39,837 bases of DNA from Candidatus Brocadiaceae bacterium (GCA_919901575.1 CAKKPF010000309.1:1-39837); one strand, 5' to 3'; shown: positions 7,050 through 13,798, numbered from the stretch's first letter. Program-made: numbers and translations. The notes: generated from the letters alone by a model not told the origin.

Positions 7050-7247
7050 TACCCAACCTGAGCGATTTATGCCCGCCCGTACCGAACGGTGCGTTCGGGC
7101 GGGTAGCCGCAACTTTGAGGTTGCGAAACTTACGTGACCCCATCAAACGTTGAGGAACGCAGGCTAAAGTCGTGCCGAAGGACAGACCTGCCTCTGGCAT
7201 GGCCTTCGGCTACCATGGCATGTAATATAAAATCGCTCAATTTAGGT
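7050..7247. repeat. Composite MITE-like element with imperfect terminal inverted repeats
   Basis: The left end (ACCCAACCTGAGCGATTTATG, about 7050-7070; the last base is shared with the next unit) and the right end (its near complement, CATGTAATATAAAATCGCTC and the bases after it, 7219-7247) form imperfect inverted repeats. Between them lie the GC-rich palindrome 7070-7103, a CGCAAC/GTTGCG hairpin at about 7109-7126, and the GCCGAAGG / CCTTCGGC arms (7174-7181, 7203-7210). The right end recurs at 31871-31917. No reading frame is present, so this is a short non-autonomous element or a cluster of repeats. Confidence 0.55.
7070..7103. repeat. GC-rich palindromic unit (REP-like)
   Basis: 34 bp built from the arms GCCCGCCCG and CGGGCGGG around CCGAACGG. 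It matches the reverse complement of 34392-34425 at 32 of 34 positions and resembles 5722-5757. It sits in non-coding sequence in front of the outer-membrane gene. Confidence 0.8.
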
Positions 7248-7259
7248 AATATTTTGATA

Positions 7260-7345
7260 TTATTGCCGGGTATGGAAACCCGACCTACATGTAATATGTT
7301 GTAAGGCGCGTTTCCTGAAATGAATTCAGGACAGGTCTTACGCGC
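7260..7345. repeat. Hairpin-rich intergenic sequence
   Basis: Small stems lie next to each other: CGGGT-ATGGAA-ACCCG and TCCTGAA-ATGAA-TTCAGGA, the latter flanked by related GCGC words. Together with 7050-7247 they fill the whole gap between the outer-membrane gene and the HMA gene. No gene is seen here. Confidence 0.4.
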
Positions 7346-7377
7346 TATATTAAGTTGGTGACTGATGGAAGCTAATT

Positions 7378-7896
7378 TTATTCGACCTTGAAATCCCTTA
7401 TCTCCAAAGCATAAGGATGTAAACCATGACCTTCTATTTTCTCTTCTTGTACCAGGCCAGTTACAGTAACAATCTTTTCCTGATCCTTTTCGGAAGTTAT
7501 TATCTCTTTAAGTATTTCATTATATTTTAATATAAAGCTATCATCACCAATTCTTAAGTTCATTCTTCCACTAAATTCTTCAATCTTTCCTTTTAAAGTA
7601 ATGAGAATTTCTCTGGAAGTAAATCCACCGTCCTTCACGGCCTTCTTTAATCCATCAATGTCTATTGATTTACCTTCTTCTATCTTGAACTCAGCCAATC
7701 CGGCATTAACCAATATTTTCAAGTCCTTGACCCCCTCTATTCTTTTTATTTTTTTCTCCAGATTGTATGCGCAGAATGTGCATACAAGACCATCCAACTT
7801 GACTTGAACCTTAGCAGGCTCTCCTGACGCTAATCTAGTGAATATCATCAGGACAAGAATAATTGGTACAAAGATTAGGAAGTCCTTTTTCTTCAT
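7378..7896 (-). CDS. Exported heavy-metal-associated (HMA) domain protein with C-terminal extension
   Basis: A 172-aa protein. Residues 1-25 are a signal peptide or anchor. Residues 29-95 form a ferredoxin-like HMA domain with the metal-binding pair in LVCTFCAYNLEKKI (Cys-x-x-Cys) and the usual GVKDLKILVNAGLAEFKI and ALKKAVKDGGF-type elements. This matches periplasmic MerP. Unlike MerP (about 90 aa) it carries about 75 further residues rich in beta strands (ITLKGKIEEF ... VTVTGLVQEE), possibly an OB-like or second binding domain. It lies in the merR-merTP operon and probably scavenges Hg(II) or another soft metal in the periplasm. The role of the extension is unknown. Confidence 0.75.
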   Translation of the reverse strand: MKKKDFLIFVPIILVLMIFTRLASGEPAKVQVKLDGLVCTFCAYNLEKKIKRIEGVKDLKILVNAGLAEFKIEEGKSIDIDGLKKAVKDGGFTSREILITLKGKIEEFSGRMNLRIGDDSFILKYNEILKEIITSEKDQEKIVTVTGLVQEEKIEGHGLHPYALEIRDFKVE

Positions 7897-7967
7897 TTTG
7901 GATTACCTTCTTCCCTTTTCTTGCCTCTCTGTGTTATTAATATTGCGGCTCAAAATCTTAGTTTAAT

Positions 7968-8177
7968 CTAACAACATTTCTTATTTGCCTGTATTGGCGG
8001 GCATGGAACAGAACCGTATGAGCAGAATACGCAGCAATCACCTTCTTTCGGGTTCAACATTTCTTTGCAGTTTTCACAAACATAGAAATGTTGACAGGCA
8101 TCCGTTGGCATTTTTTCTTCTTTTTGATGCCCACATTTAGGGCAGGTAATGATCGATTCTAAGATTAAGTTTGACAT
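7968..8177 (-). CDS. GDCCVxC-domain protein (Cys form)
   Basis: A 69-aa cysteine-rich protein. An N-terminal zinc-ribbon-like CPKCGHQ and CENCKEM pair is followed by the family signature GDCCVFCSYGSVPCPP and a terminal KKCC. The GDCCVxC family is known from mercury and other metal-resistance operons; in some members one Cys is selenocysteine, while here all positions are ordinary Cys codons. There is no signal peptide, so it is cytosolic. Its position directly after merTP suggests it receives or sequesters imported Hg(II), which would matter because no mercuric reductase is encoded here. That role is an inference. Confidence 0.8.
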   Translation of the reverse strand: MSNLILESIITCPKCGHQKEEKMPTDACQHFYVCENCKEMLNPKEGDCCVFCSYGSVPCPPIQANKKCC

Positions 8178-8225
8178 TATCTTCCTCCTTTTAAAACATT
8201 TTCAATCCTCTTCTGAAAAGAAAAA

Positions 8226-8816
8226 TCATTCAGAAGTTATTGAAGATCTGTAACCAATATCCTCTATAGCCATTAAAAGACGGTTTGTGGGAATGTCCTT
8301 AACGTTGTTATCAAACCCCACAGTTGCCTCTCCCTTTTCAAAACTAACTTTGACGGCTCTGACACCCTGAATCTTTGAAAGGGCAGAGTTGATAGATATA
8401 GTGCAAGCTTCGCATGTCATCCCTTCCACTTTAATTACGACTTGTTGCAGATCATCATTCATTTGAGCTACAGAATCTGATCTGGCAAAATGTCCATAGA
8501 GATAAGGGAAAAGCAATAGACCTACTGCAACAGCAGTTATTGCCCACAGGGCAATCTTTTTTATCCGATCCATTTTAACCTTTTCAATATCACAACATTC
8601 ATCACTCTTTTTTTTACGATAGGTAAGATAAAAGGCTGTGCCAATGAATGCAAATGTTATAATCATAAACAGAGGCCGATACTTCTCCAGGGAGGAAAAG
8701 ATTCCTATACTCCCAATTCCCAATCCAGCCAGGATTAGGGGGCCCAAGCAACAACTTGAGGCCAAAATGGCAGCCGAAATAGTTCCAGTGATTGTAGCCA
8801 TAGATTTCAATTTCAT
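8226..8816 (-). CDS. Mercuric transport fusion protein MerT-MerP
   Basis: The start chosen is the ATG at 8816, 196 residues, because GAGGGG lies seven bases upstream; the frame extends to 8876 but that part lies in a dispersed repeat. Residues 1-100 are a MerT-like membrane module: a first helix with the metal-relay motif SSCCLGPLILAGLGIG, two further helices and a short loop with DECC. Residues about 125-195 form a MerP-like HMA domain with GMTCEAC and the closing AIEDIGYRS. Such MerTP fusions bring Hg(II) across the inner membrane to cytosolic thiols. It is the second gene of the merR-led operon. Confidence 0.88.
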   Translation of the reverse strand: MKLKSMATITGTISAAILASSCCLGPLILAGLGIGSIGIFSSLEKYRPLFMIITFAFIGTAFYLTYRKKKSDECCDIEKVKMDRIKKIALWAITAVAVGLLLFPYLYGHFARSDSVAQMNDDLQQVVIKVEGMTCEACTISINSALSKIQGVRAVKVSFEKGEATVGFDNNVKDIPTNRLLMAIEDIGYRSSITSE

Positions 8817-8857
8817 ACAAAGTCCCCTCATTAATTTAATGTACAGAAAATTCAATG

Positions 8858-8901
8858 CTTCGACTCCGCTCAGCAAGACGTCATTCCGAGCGGAGTCGAA
8901 G
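8858..8901. repeat. Dispersed palindrome with 14-bp perfect arms
   Basis: CTTCGACTCCGCTC (8858-8871) and GAGCGGAGTCGAAG (8888-8901) are perfect inverted repeats with a 16-base loop. It lies between merR and merTP, where it could act as an mRNA hairpin. This type of palindrome is familiar as a genome-dispersed repeat. Confidence 0.85.
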
Positions 8902-8939
8902 AATTAAAGCTGCCGAAGTCCTAATTTAATAGCCAAGAA

Positions 8940-8980
8940 ACTTCATTTCTTCGCGTCCTCTGCGTTTTTGCGGTGAATTA
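8940..8980. repeat. Probable dispersed repeat (TTCGCGTCCTCTGCG type)
   Basis: The string CTTCGCGTCCTCTGCGTTTT followed by TGCGGTGAATT resembles a short sequence scattered in many environmental bacterial genomes. There is no second copy in this window, so the call rests on recall of the sequence type. Confidence 0.35.
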
Positions 8981-8989
8981 TTCTTGTCT

Positions 8990-9388
8990 TCAATGCTGAC
9001 TCAAACTCTCGATGATTGGACATTCGGAGATTTTCCTTTTGCCAAGACATTTTTTAATCAAATCATTCAAGACAATTCTTATTTTTTGAAGGTCATGTAT
9101 ACGGGTTTCAATGTCCGCAACCTTATCTTCTGCAAATTTACGGATATCCTTACAAGCAGGATTTCCATCTGCCACAGCAAGGAGTTCAGAGATTTCCTTT
9201 AAAGTAAAACCTAAGGCTTGAGCCCTTTTTATAAAACGTATTCGCTCAATGTATTCAGGAGTATATTCTCTATATCCTGATTCTCTTCTGGGCGGTTCTG
9301 GAATCAATCTATACCGTTCGTAATAACGTATGGTTTCAATATTAACTCCAGTTTCTCTGGCTAATTGTCCTGTTGTTAAAGTCTTCAT
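8990..9388 (-). CDS. merR: Mercury-responsive MerR regulator
   Basis: A 132-aa MerR-family activator. Residues 5-24 are the winged-helix DNA-binding start (TGQLARETGVNIETIRYYER), followed by the wing (RRESGYREY) and the long dimerisation helix. Three cysteines at 79, 114 and 123 have spacings of 35 and 9 residues, the same as C82, C117 and C126 of Tn501 MerR, which hold Hg(II). The tail SECPIIESL also matches Hg-type MerR. It is the first gene of the leftward operon and starts about ten bases after the predicted transcription start, so it regulates its own transcript. This arrangement (merR first, same strand) differs from the divergent Tn21 layout. Confidence 0.93.
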   Translation of the reverse strand: MKTLTTGQLARETGVNIETIRYYERYRLIPEPPRRESGYREYTPEYIERIRFIKRAQALGFTLKEISELLAVADGNPACKDIRKFAEDKVADIETRIHDLQKIRIVLNDLIKKCLGKRKISECPIIESLSQH

Positions 9389-9404
9389 TTTCTTTCGATA
9401 TATA

Positions 9405-9435
9405 ATTATAACCCCGTACCTCAGTACAGAGTCAA
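9405..9435 (-). promoter_or_regulatory. MerR-type mer operon promoter and operator
   Basis: Read leftward: -35 TTGACT (9430-9435), a 19-bp spacer (9411-9429) and -10 TATAAT (9405-9410). The spacer holds the dyad CTGTAC-TGAG-GTACGG (9414-9429), very close to known mer operators. The overlong 19-bp spacer with a dyad inside it is the signature of MerR-activated promoters, which MerR underwinds when it binds Hg(II). The start of merR lies about ten bases past the expected transcription start. Confidence 0.9.
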
Positions 9436-9563
9436 ATTTTTTTTCGTTGGTACTATCTTATAATACATTATTTACTATTTTAGTATAGCTGTACCTAAGG
9501 ACTCAATATATAATAATAACAATTTAAATTTTCGCATATTTTATACCAGTTATTATAGGATAC

Positions 9564-9896
9564 ATGTTAATTACTAAATCAATCATACTATTCATACTTG
9601 CCGGATTATGCGAGATAGGGGGCGGATACCTCGTATGGCTCTGGCTTCGGGAAGGCAGGAGTATATTGATCGGTATATTGGGAGGGATAGTTCTGGTGCT
9701 TTACGGATTAATCCCGCCTCTTCAGCCTGCTCATTTCGGCAGAGTTTACGCTGCATATGGAGGTGTATTTGTAATCATGTCCATTCTTTGGGGGTGGAAG
9801 ATAGACAAAATAAATCCTGATAAATATGACATCATTGGCGGAATAATATGCCTTGTTGGTGTATTTGTAATAATGTATTGGCCAAGAAATGTTTGA
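9564..9896 (+). CDS. ynfA: YnfA/UPF0060 family membrane protein
   Basis: A 110-aa protein with four predicted membrane helices and the strongly conserved family stretches: [58 protein letters not shown] and a final VIMYWPR. YnfA proteins belong to the small-multidrug-resistance-like class; members have been linked to efflux of cationic compounds, but the substrate here is unknown. It is divergent from merR across 175 bp. Its last 40 bases are duplicated at 24711-24750, where only the tail of a second copy survives. Confidence 0.9.
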   Translation: MLITKSIILFILAGLCEIGGGYLVWLWLREGRSILIGILGGIVLVLYGLIPPLQPAHFGRVYAAYGGVFVIMSILWGWKIDKINPDKYDIIGGIICLVGVFVIMYWPRNV

Positions 9897-9912
9897 TACA
9901 ACATTTCATCCC

Positions 9913-10365
9913 TTATTTCAGTGTTTTTGTGCCAGTGGCTTCAAGCTTCTCTTTAGTTGTGAAATTAGACTTGACCGATGTCAGAAAAAATGCTGATGAA
10001 ATACCCGCCGAACCAAATATCATGCACATCACCATGATCTGATATCTTGCGGCTATGAGTGGAGAAACTCCGGATAATATTTGCCCTGTCATCATTCCGG
10101 GAAGGGAAACTATACCTACTGCAAACAGGAAATTTATAATAGGAATAAGAGAAGCGCGAAACGCTATAATACGTGCCTGCTCATATGGAACGTTCCTGTC
10201 AATCTCCGCCTCTAACCTTTCAACAGCAAGGCTAACGCTATTCATTGCATTCGCAAAAATCATCCCTGCAAGAGGAATAACATAACTTGGCAAATACCAT
10301 GGTTGCAGATTGAGGACACCTTGCGTTATTAGTAATAAAATTATACCTCCACCCAGCGAAATAAA
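9913..10365 (-). pseudogene. fetB: FetB (UPF0014) permease, 5' part missing
   Basis: The encoded residues match the C-terminal 60% of FetB-type iron-exporter permeases: GGIILLLITQ, then QPWYLPSYVIPLAGMIFANA, NSVSLAVERLEAEI, a PGMMTGQILSG loop and QIMVMCMIFGSAG. Full FetB proteins are about 250-260 residues with an N-terminal half of several helices. Here the frame is closed by a stop at 10366-10368 and nothing resembling the N-terminal half lies upstream. The apparent TTG start at 10293 is an artefact. The partner ATPase fetA is absent. This is a 3' remnant convergent with ynfA (16 bp apart). Confidence 0.75.
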
Positions 10366-10460
10366 TCAAGTAGGGTAATAACCCCTCTATCTGAAAAAGG
10401 TTCTAGAAACCTATGTACTATTATCTAAATAGTAATGATATCTGCAGGCTAAAATCCTTA

Positions 10461-10634
10461 TCACCTCTTCTTTCTCATCTTCTTTATCAGTTTTAATAGA
10501 TATGGGTCCGGGATAGTTTCATATCCACAATTAGGGCATTTTATCATCGTACAACCCTTTATGGTAAGACAGCTTTCACATACTTTTTTTATGTCAACAA
10601 TACTAAGACTAAAATTGCAAAATGGACAATTCAT
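10461..10634 (-). CDS. Small double zinc-ribbon protein, 57 aa
   Basis: An ATG at 10632-10634 opens a 57-codon frame. It has Cys pairs CPFC (residues 3-6), CESC (19-22), a single Cys in KGCTM and a final CPNCGYE (33-39), followed by a basic tail KKMRKKR. The layout C-x2-C, C-x2-C, GC, then CPxCGYE resembles the short Cys-rich proteins found beside feoAB in many anaerobes. No feo gene is in the window; the nearest iron-related gene is the fetB remnant downstream. The regular Cys spacing makes chance unlikely. It begins 21 bp after the stop of the 10656-11051 gene and is probably cotranscribed with it. Function is unknown. Confidence 0.75.
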   Translation of the reverse strand: MNCPFCNFSLSIVDIKKVCESCLTIKGCTMIKCPNCGYETIPDPYLLKLIKKMRKKR

Positions 10635-10655
10635 TGTTTTTTTATTTAATTCAAT

Positions 10656-11051
10656 TCATTTGATCCCGGATAGGTCTATATTGTATTCTCTTTCACGAAA
10701 GGGGCCTTTGATGATTATGGTGGTTTTGGCATTTGGATCAAGATTACTGTAAATAAAACTTGATGTTACGAAATCATGATCATATCTATTACCACTATCG
10801 AATCTGCATAACTCACAACACGGGTCTTCATAATCTGTATCGACTGGCTCAATGATTTTTTCGCCTTGTTTCAATGAAATAATTATATCATCTTTAATAC
10901 GTACCTCTACCCTAAGAAATGGAGAGCTAGTAATATCCTTTATCTCACTATCCGAAATCTTTTGCCCTTCATTGAACCACATGGCAGTAGAAACCGTTAA
11001 ATCCACAAACTTGCTTCTTACTAATATACCACCTTGACAATTTGAAATCAT
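10656..11051 (-). CDS. Unrecognised 131-aa protein with a CCELC motif
   Basis: I do not recognise the family. The protein is soluble and rich in beta strands (FLRVEVRIKDDIIISLKQGE, TTIIIKGPFREREY). It has a Cys cluster (DPCCELCRF, about residues 77-85) and an acidic Tyr/His stretch (RYDHDF) that could bind metal. There is no signal peptide. The ribosome binding site before the ATG at 11051 is weak (AAAGAG), so the true start may differ. It is followed by the zinc-ribbon gene and is divergent from chrB. Confidence 0.55.
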   Translation of the reverse strand: MISNCQGGILVRSKFVDLTVSTAMWFNEGQKISDSEIKDITSSPFLRVEVRIKDDIIISLKQGEKIIEPVDTDYEDPCCELCRFDSGNRYDHDFVTSSFIYSNLDPNAKTTIIIKGPFREREYNIDLSGIK

Positions 11052-11149
11052 TAACGCTCTTTAGAATCACATTTTTAACCCATTTCTAATATAACAACTT
11101 TAATGAAATAGTATAAACAACCTATTTTGTCTAACATAAATTTTTTAAA

Positions 11150-11178
11150 TTGAAATTATATGTAACAATTGTTACATT
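11150..11178 (+). promoter_or_regulatory. Promoter with an 18-bp perfect palindrome in front of chrB
   Basis: ATGTAACAATTGTTACAT (11160-11177) is a perfect palindrome. It fills the space between a -35-like TTGAAA (11150-11155) and overlaps a -10-like TACATT (11173-11178), with a 17-bp spacer. A protein bound here would block RNA polymerase, so it is a likely repressor operator. The half-site TTGTTACA also occurs twice at 1553-1580. ChrB itself is a chromate-responsive regulator in some bacteria and is a candidate ligand. Confidence 0.55.
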
Positions 11179-11188
11179 TGTAAGTATC

Positions 11189-12184
11189 ATGAGTAAGGAC
11201 AAATCTACTGGTAAATGGCTTTTGTTGATTTACAATTTACCTCCTGAACCTTCAAGAAGCAGGGTGAGTATTTGGAGGAACTTGAAGATTCTTGGTGCAA
11301 TCTCTTTAAGAAAATCAGTTTATATCCTCCCATTTGACCCTGAGACGTATGAAAATTTCCAATGGTTATGTCAAGAAATCCATACAATGAAAGGTGAGGC
11401 CACACTTGTAAAAGTAGCAAACATAGAGAATCTTAAAGATAAAGATATAATTAAATTATTCCATAAGGCAAGGGATGATGATTATGGGATTATAATTAAC
11501 AGATGTTCAGAGTTTTCAAAAAAGGTATCAGCTACTGGAAATCAGGGAATTAAGAACCAATTGAAATTGAGGGAGGAATTAAAGGTTATTGCAAATCAAT
11601 TAAATATCACGAGAGGAATCGACTTTTTTAAATCCCCTTTATCTCAAAAGGCACTAAATACATTCGATTCCTGCATGAGACATATGTCTCAACTTTTAAA
11701 TCAGATTACAACTTCTACCAGCGAGAAGATAAAAGAGAAGGAAACATTGAAAAAGAAAGATTTTCAAGAGAAGAAATGGGTTACGAGAAAGCGGCCTCAC
11801 ATAGACAGGATTGCAACGGCATGGTTAATAAAGAGATTTATTGACCCGAAAGCTAAATTCGTATTTGTGCATGAAGATACTACTAAAGTAAACGGGCTCC
11901 CTTTTGATATGTACCATGGAGAATTCAGTCACCAGGGTGACAATTGCACATTTGAAACTATGTTGAAGCGTTTTAATATGAAGGATAACACCCTTAAAAG
12001 CATTGCCGAAATAGTGCACGATATTGACTTAAATGATGAAAAGTTTAGTAGAAATGAAGCTAAAGGTATAGACTGCATCCTTCGAGGCCTGATGGAAACG
12101 TTTAAGAATGATAACGAATTGCTTAAAAAAGGATTTGAGGTATTTGAGTCTTTATATGCAGAACTTAACAAACATAACCGTTAA
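11189..12184 (+). CDS. chrB: ChrB, chromate-resistance sensor/regulator
   Basis: The start at 11189 (331 aa) is preferred over the upstream open frame because it places the palindromic operator outside the gene and begins at the family N-terminus. Residues about 9-60 form the ChrB N-terminal domain (KWLLLIYNLPPEPSRSRVSI, then LGAISLRKSVYILP). Residues about 195-331 are the ChrB C-terminal domain with WVTRKRPHIDRIATAWLIKR, FIDPKAKFVFV and MYHGEFSHQGDNCTFETM. ChrB regulates, and is required for, chromate resistance operons such as chrBACF. No ChrA transporter gene is present; an MFS gene follows instead. A degenerate second copy of its last 40 codons follows directly. Confidence 0.88.
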   Translation: MSKDKSTGKWLLLIYNLPPEPSRSRVSIWRNLKILGAISLRKSVYILPFDPETYENFQWLCQEIHTMKGEATLVKVANIENLKDKDIIKLFHKARDDDYGIIINRCSEFSKKVSATGNQGIKNQLKLREELKVIANQLNITRGIDFFKSPLSQKALNTFDSCMRHMSQLLNQITTSTSEKIKEKETLKKKDFQEKKWVTRKRPHIDRIATAWLIKRFIDPKAKFVFVHEDTTKVNGLPFDMYHGEFSHQGDNCTFETMLKRFNMKDNTLKSIAEIVHDIDLNDEKFSRNEAKGIDCILRGLMETFKNDNELLKKGFEVFESLYAELNKHNR

Positions 12185-12185
12185 T

Positions 12186-12305
12186 CAAATAATTATTGGA
12201 CTTAACCATAAATTAAAAAATGATAATAAATTACTTGAGAGGGGTATAGAGACATTTGATTCACTTTATCAATATCACTTTTTAAAAAAACGGAAAAGGA
12301 GGTAA
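12186..12305 (+). pseudogene. Tail of a second ChrB gene
   Basis: The frame ending at the TAA at 12303-12305 encodes IIIGLNHKLKNDNKLLERGI followed by ETFDSLYQY. This aligns with the end of ChrB itself (CILRGLMETFKNDNELLKKG, EVFESLYAEL) but lies in a different frame from the intact chrB. Nothing else of a second gene remains. The ribosome binding site of the next gene (AGGAGG) lies at its very end. Confidence 0.65.
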
Positions 12306-12310
12306 CAAAT

Positions 12311-12565
12311 ATGCCGCCACTCGATATACATATAAAAAATAGTAAGGAAAGAACCGGAAAAGGATATGAGGAGCTTCATCACTGGATTGATAACGATAAG
12401 GTAAAGGCCGTAGAGATCCATGATATCTCAAAAATCCCTGAGAACATAAGATATGTCCTTGATAATTGGGGAGAAGAAGCAGTTAACGAATTTGTGTTAC
12501 ACATCAAAGATGATATGGAGCACAGAATGAAAGAAAATTTACAATATTTCGGACTATTCAAGTGA
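12311..12565 (+). CDS. Unrecognised small protein, 84 aa
   Basis: A small acidic soluble protein with no family I can name. It has a His pair in YEELHHWID (about residues 19-27), a central VEIHDISKIPENIRYVLDNW and a C-terminal FVLHIKDDMEHRMKENL, so five His residues that could bind metal. A strong AGGAGG ribosome binding site lies eight bases upstream, and its stop overlaps the GTG start of the MFS gene (GTGA, 12562-12565), so the two are translationally coupled. A role as accessory or sensor for the transporter is an inference from coupling only. Confidence 0.65.
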   Translation: MPPLDIHIKNSKERTGKGYEELHHWIDNDKVKAVEIHDISKIPENIRYVLDNWGEEAVNEFVLHIKDDMEHRMKENLQYFGLFK

Positions 12566-13797
12566 TAAAAATACAACTTTCTCCTTTTGTTGCTTTATGT
12601 ATAGTCGGGTTTTTTGCCAGGCTGAGTTATGCTATGGCGAGAACTCCTGTACTTCCTTTATTTGCTCTAGCCTTAGGAGCTAAACCACAGGCCATTGGAT
12701 TTCTGGTTGGCGCCTCTACTATAACTGGTATTTTTTTCAAATTGCCAGCAGGTACTCTTTCAGACATCTATGGCCGGCATAAGATGCTTCTATTAGGTAT
12801 GTTTGTTTTTGGTTTAACTCCATTTGCTTATTACCTCGTAACTAACTATTGGCAATTAGTAAGCATCAGATTTTTCCATGGACTAGCCACTTCAATCTAT
12901 GGTCCGGTAGCTATGGCGATGATTGCGGATACCGCTGGTGGACAAAAAGGAGAAAGACTGTCATGGTTCTCATCTATTACCATTACTGGAAATCTCCTTG
13001 GAGTTCCTTTGGGTGGTTTTATTCTCTATCACTTGGCCGGAGAAAATACTCCTTCCTTAGATCATTTTCACATAGCTTATTTGATTTATGGGATTTTTGG
13101 CATGATTGCATTATTTTTTGCACTCAGATTCCTTACATGGGGAAAAATACTCCTTAGTTCCCCTTTGGAAAAGGGGGAGATAGGGAGACTACAGAAATTT
13201 TCTAAGGGAATAAAAGAGGTAATCAGTGATTATCGAGTCATCATTACCAGTAATATGCAGGGTGTACAAAAACTATCCTTAGGCACTTTAGAGGCATTTT
13301 TGCCTATCTATGCAGTTACTATTGCAGGTTTAAATATATTTCAAGCAGGGATTCTTTGGGGCTCACAGATCGTTACAACCATTTTGGCAAAACCAATCAT
13401 GGGAAAGATATCTGACCGATATGGTAGAAAATCTATTGTCTTCTATGGCATATGGATATGTGCAATATCCCTTGCTGTTATTCCATTTACACAAAATCTT
13501 TATCTTTTGCTATTTTTATCAATGGCCTTTGGAATAGGTGAAGCGTTTGTCACTTCTTCTTCTGCGGCTATGGTAACTGAATTTTGTAAAGAACGACATT
13601 ATGGCGCAGCTATGGGTGTCTTTGGGACTATCTTCGATATAGGCCATGCTTCAGGCCCTATTTTAGCTGGATTGCTTTTGGCCTATCTTAATTACCAACA
13701 CTCTTTTCTAATTATCGCCAGTATCTTGGTTTTAGCTTCGTTTGTGTTCAATTTCTCAGTACAGGAAAAAACACCCGTATTCGTCAAGGAGGTTTAG
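12562..13797 (+). CDS. MFS transporter, 12 membrane helices
   Basis: A 411-aa major-facilitator protein. It shows the loop 2-3 signature GTLSDIYGRHKM and its repeat in the second half (GKISDRYGRKSI), together with RFFHGLATSIYGPVAMAMIA in helix 4. The pattern fits the drug/metabolite:H+ antiporter branch. In this ChrB-led block it takes the place usually held by the CHR-family transporter ChrA, so chromate or another oxyanion is a candidate substrate, but this is inference. In the central cytoplasmic loop residues about 195-207 (SSPLEKGEIGRL) are encoded by a palindromic repeat. The GTG start overlaps the previous stop. Confidence 0.85.
   Translation: MIKIQLSPFVALCIVGFFARLSYAMARTPVLPLFALALGAKPQAIGFLVGASTITGIFFKLPAGTLSDIYGRHKMLLLGMFVFGLTPFAYYLVTNYWQLVSIRFFHGLATSIYGPVAMAMIADTAGGQKGERLSWFSSITITGNLLGVPLGGFILYHLAGENTPSLDHFHIAYLIYGIFGMIALFFALRFLTWGKILLSSPLEKGEIGRLQKFSKGIKEVISDYRVIITSNMQGVQKLSLGTLEAFLPIYAVTIAGLNIFQAGILWGSQIVTTILAKPIMGKISDRYGRKSIVFYGIWICAISLAVIPFTQNLYLLLFLSMAFGIGEAFVTSSSAAMVTEFCKERHYGAAMGVFGTIFDIGHASGPILAGLLLAYLNYQHSFLIIASILVLASFVFNFSVQEKTPVFVKEV
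13160..13176. repeat. Palindromic repeat inside the MFS gene
   Basis: CCCCTTT-GGA-AAAGGGG within the loop between helices 6 and 7, translated as SSPLEKGE. This wording is familiar from repeats dispersed in environmental bacterial genomes. The insertion point tolerates extra residues because it is a cytoplasmic loop. Confidence 0.55.
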
Positions 13798-13798
13798 C

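Noticed and set aside
8817-8876. Longer N-terminus for the MerT-MerP protein
   Set aside because: The extension is partly encoded by a dispersed palindrome, while the ATG at 8816 has a good ribosome binding site and gives the normal MerT start.
9491-9502. GTACCTAAGGAC as a second MerR-like operator before ynfA
   Set aside because: Only four of six positions are symmetrical and no -35/-10 pair with a 19-bp spacer surrounds it.
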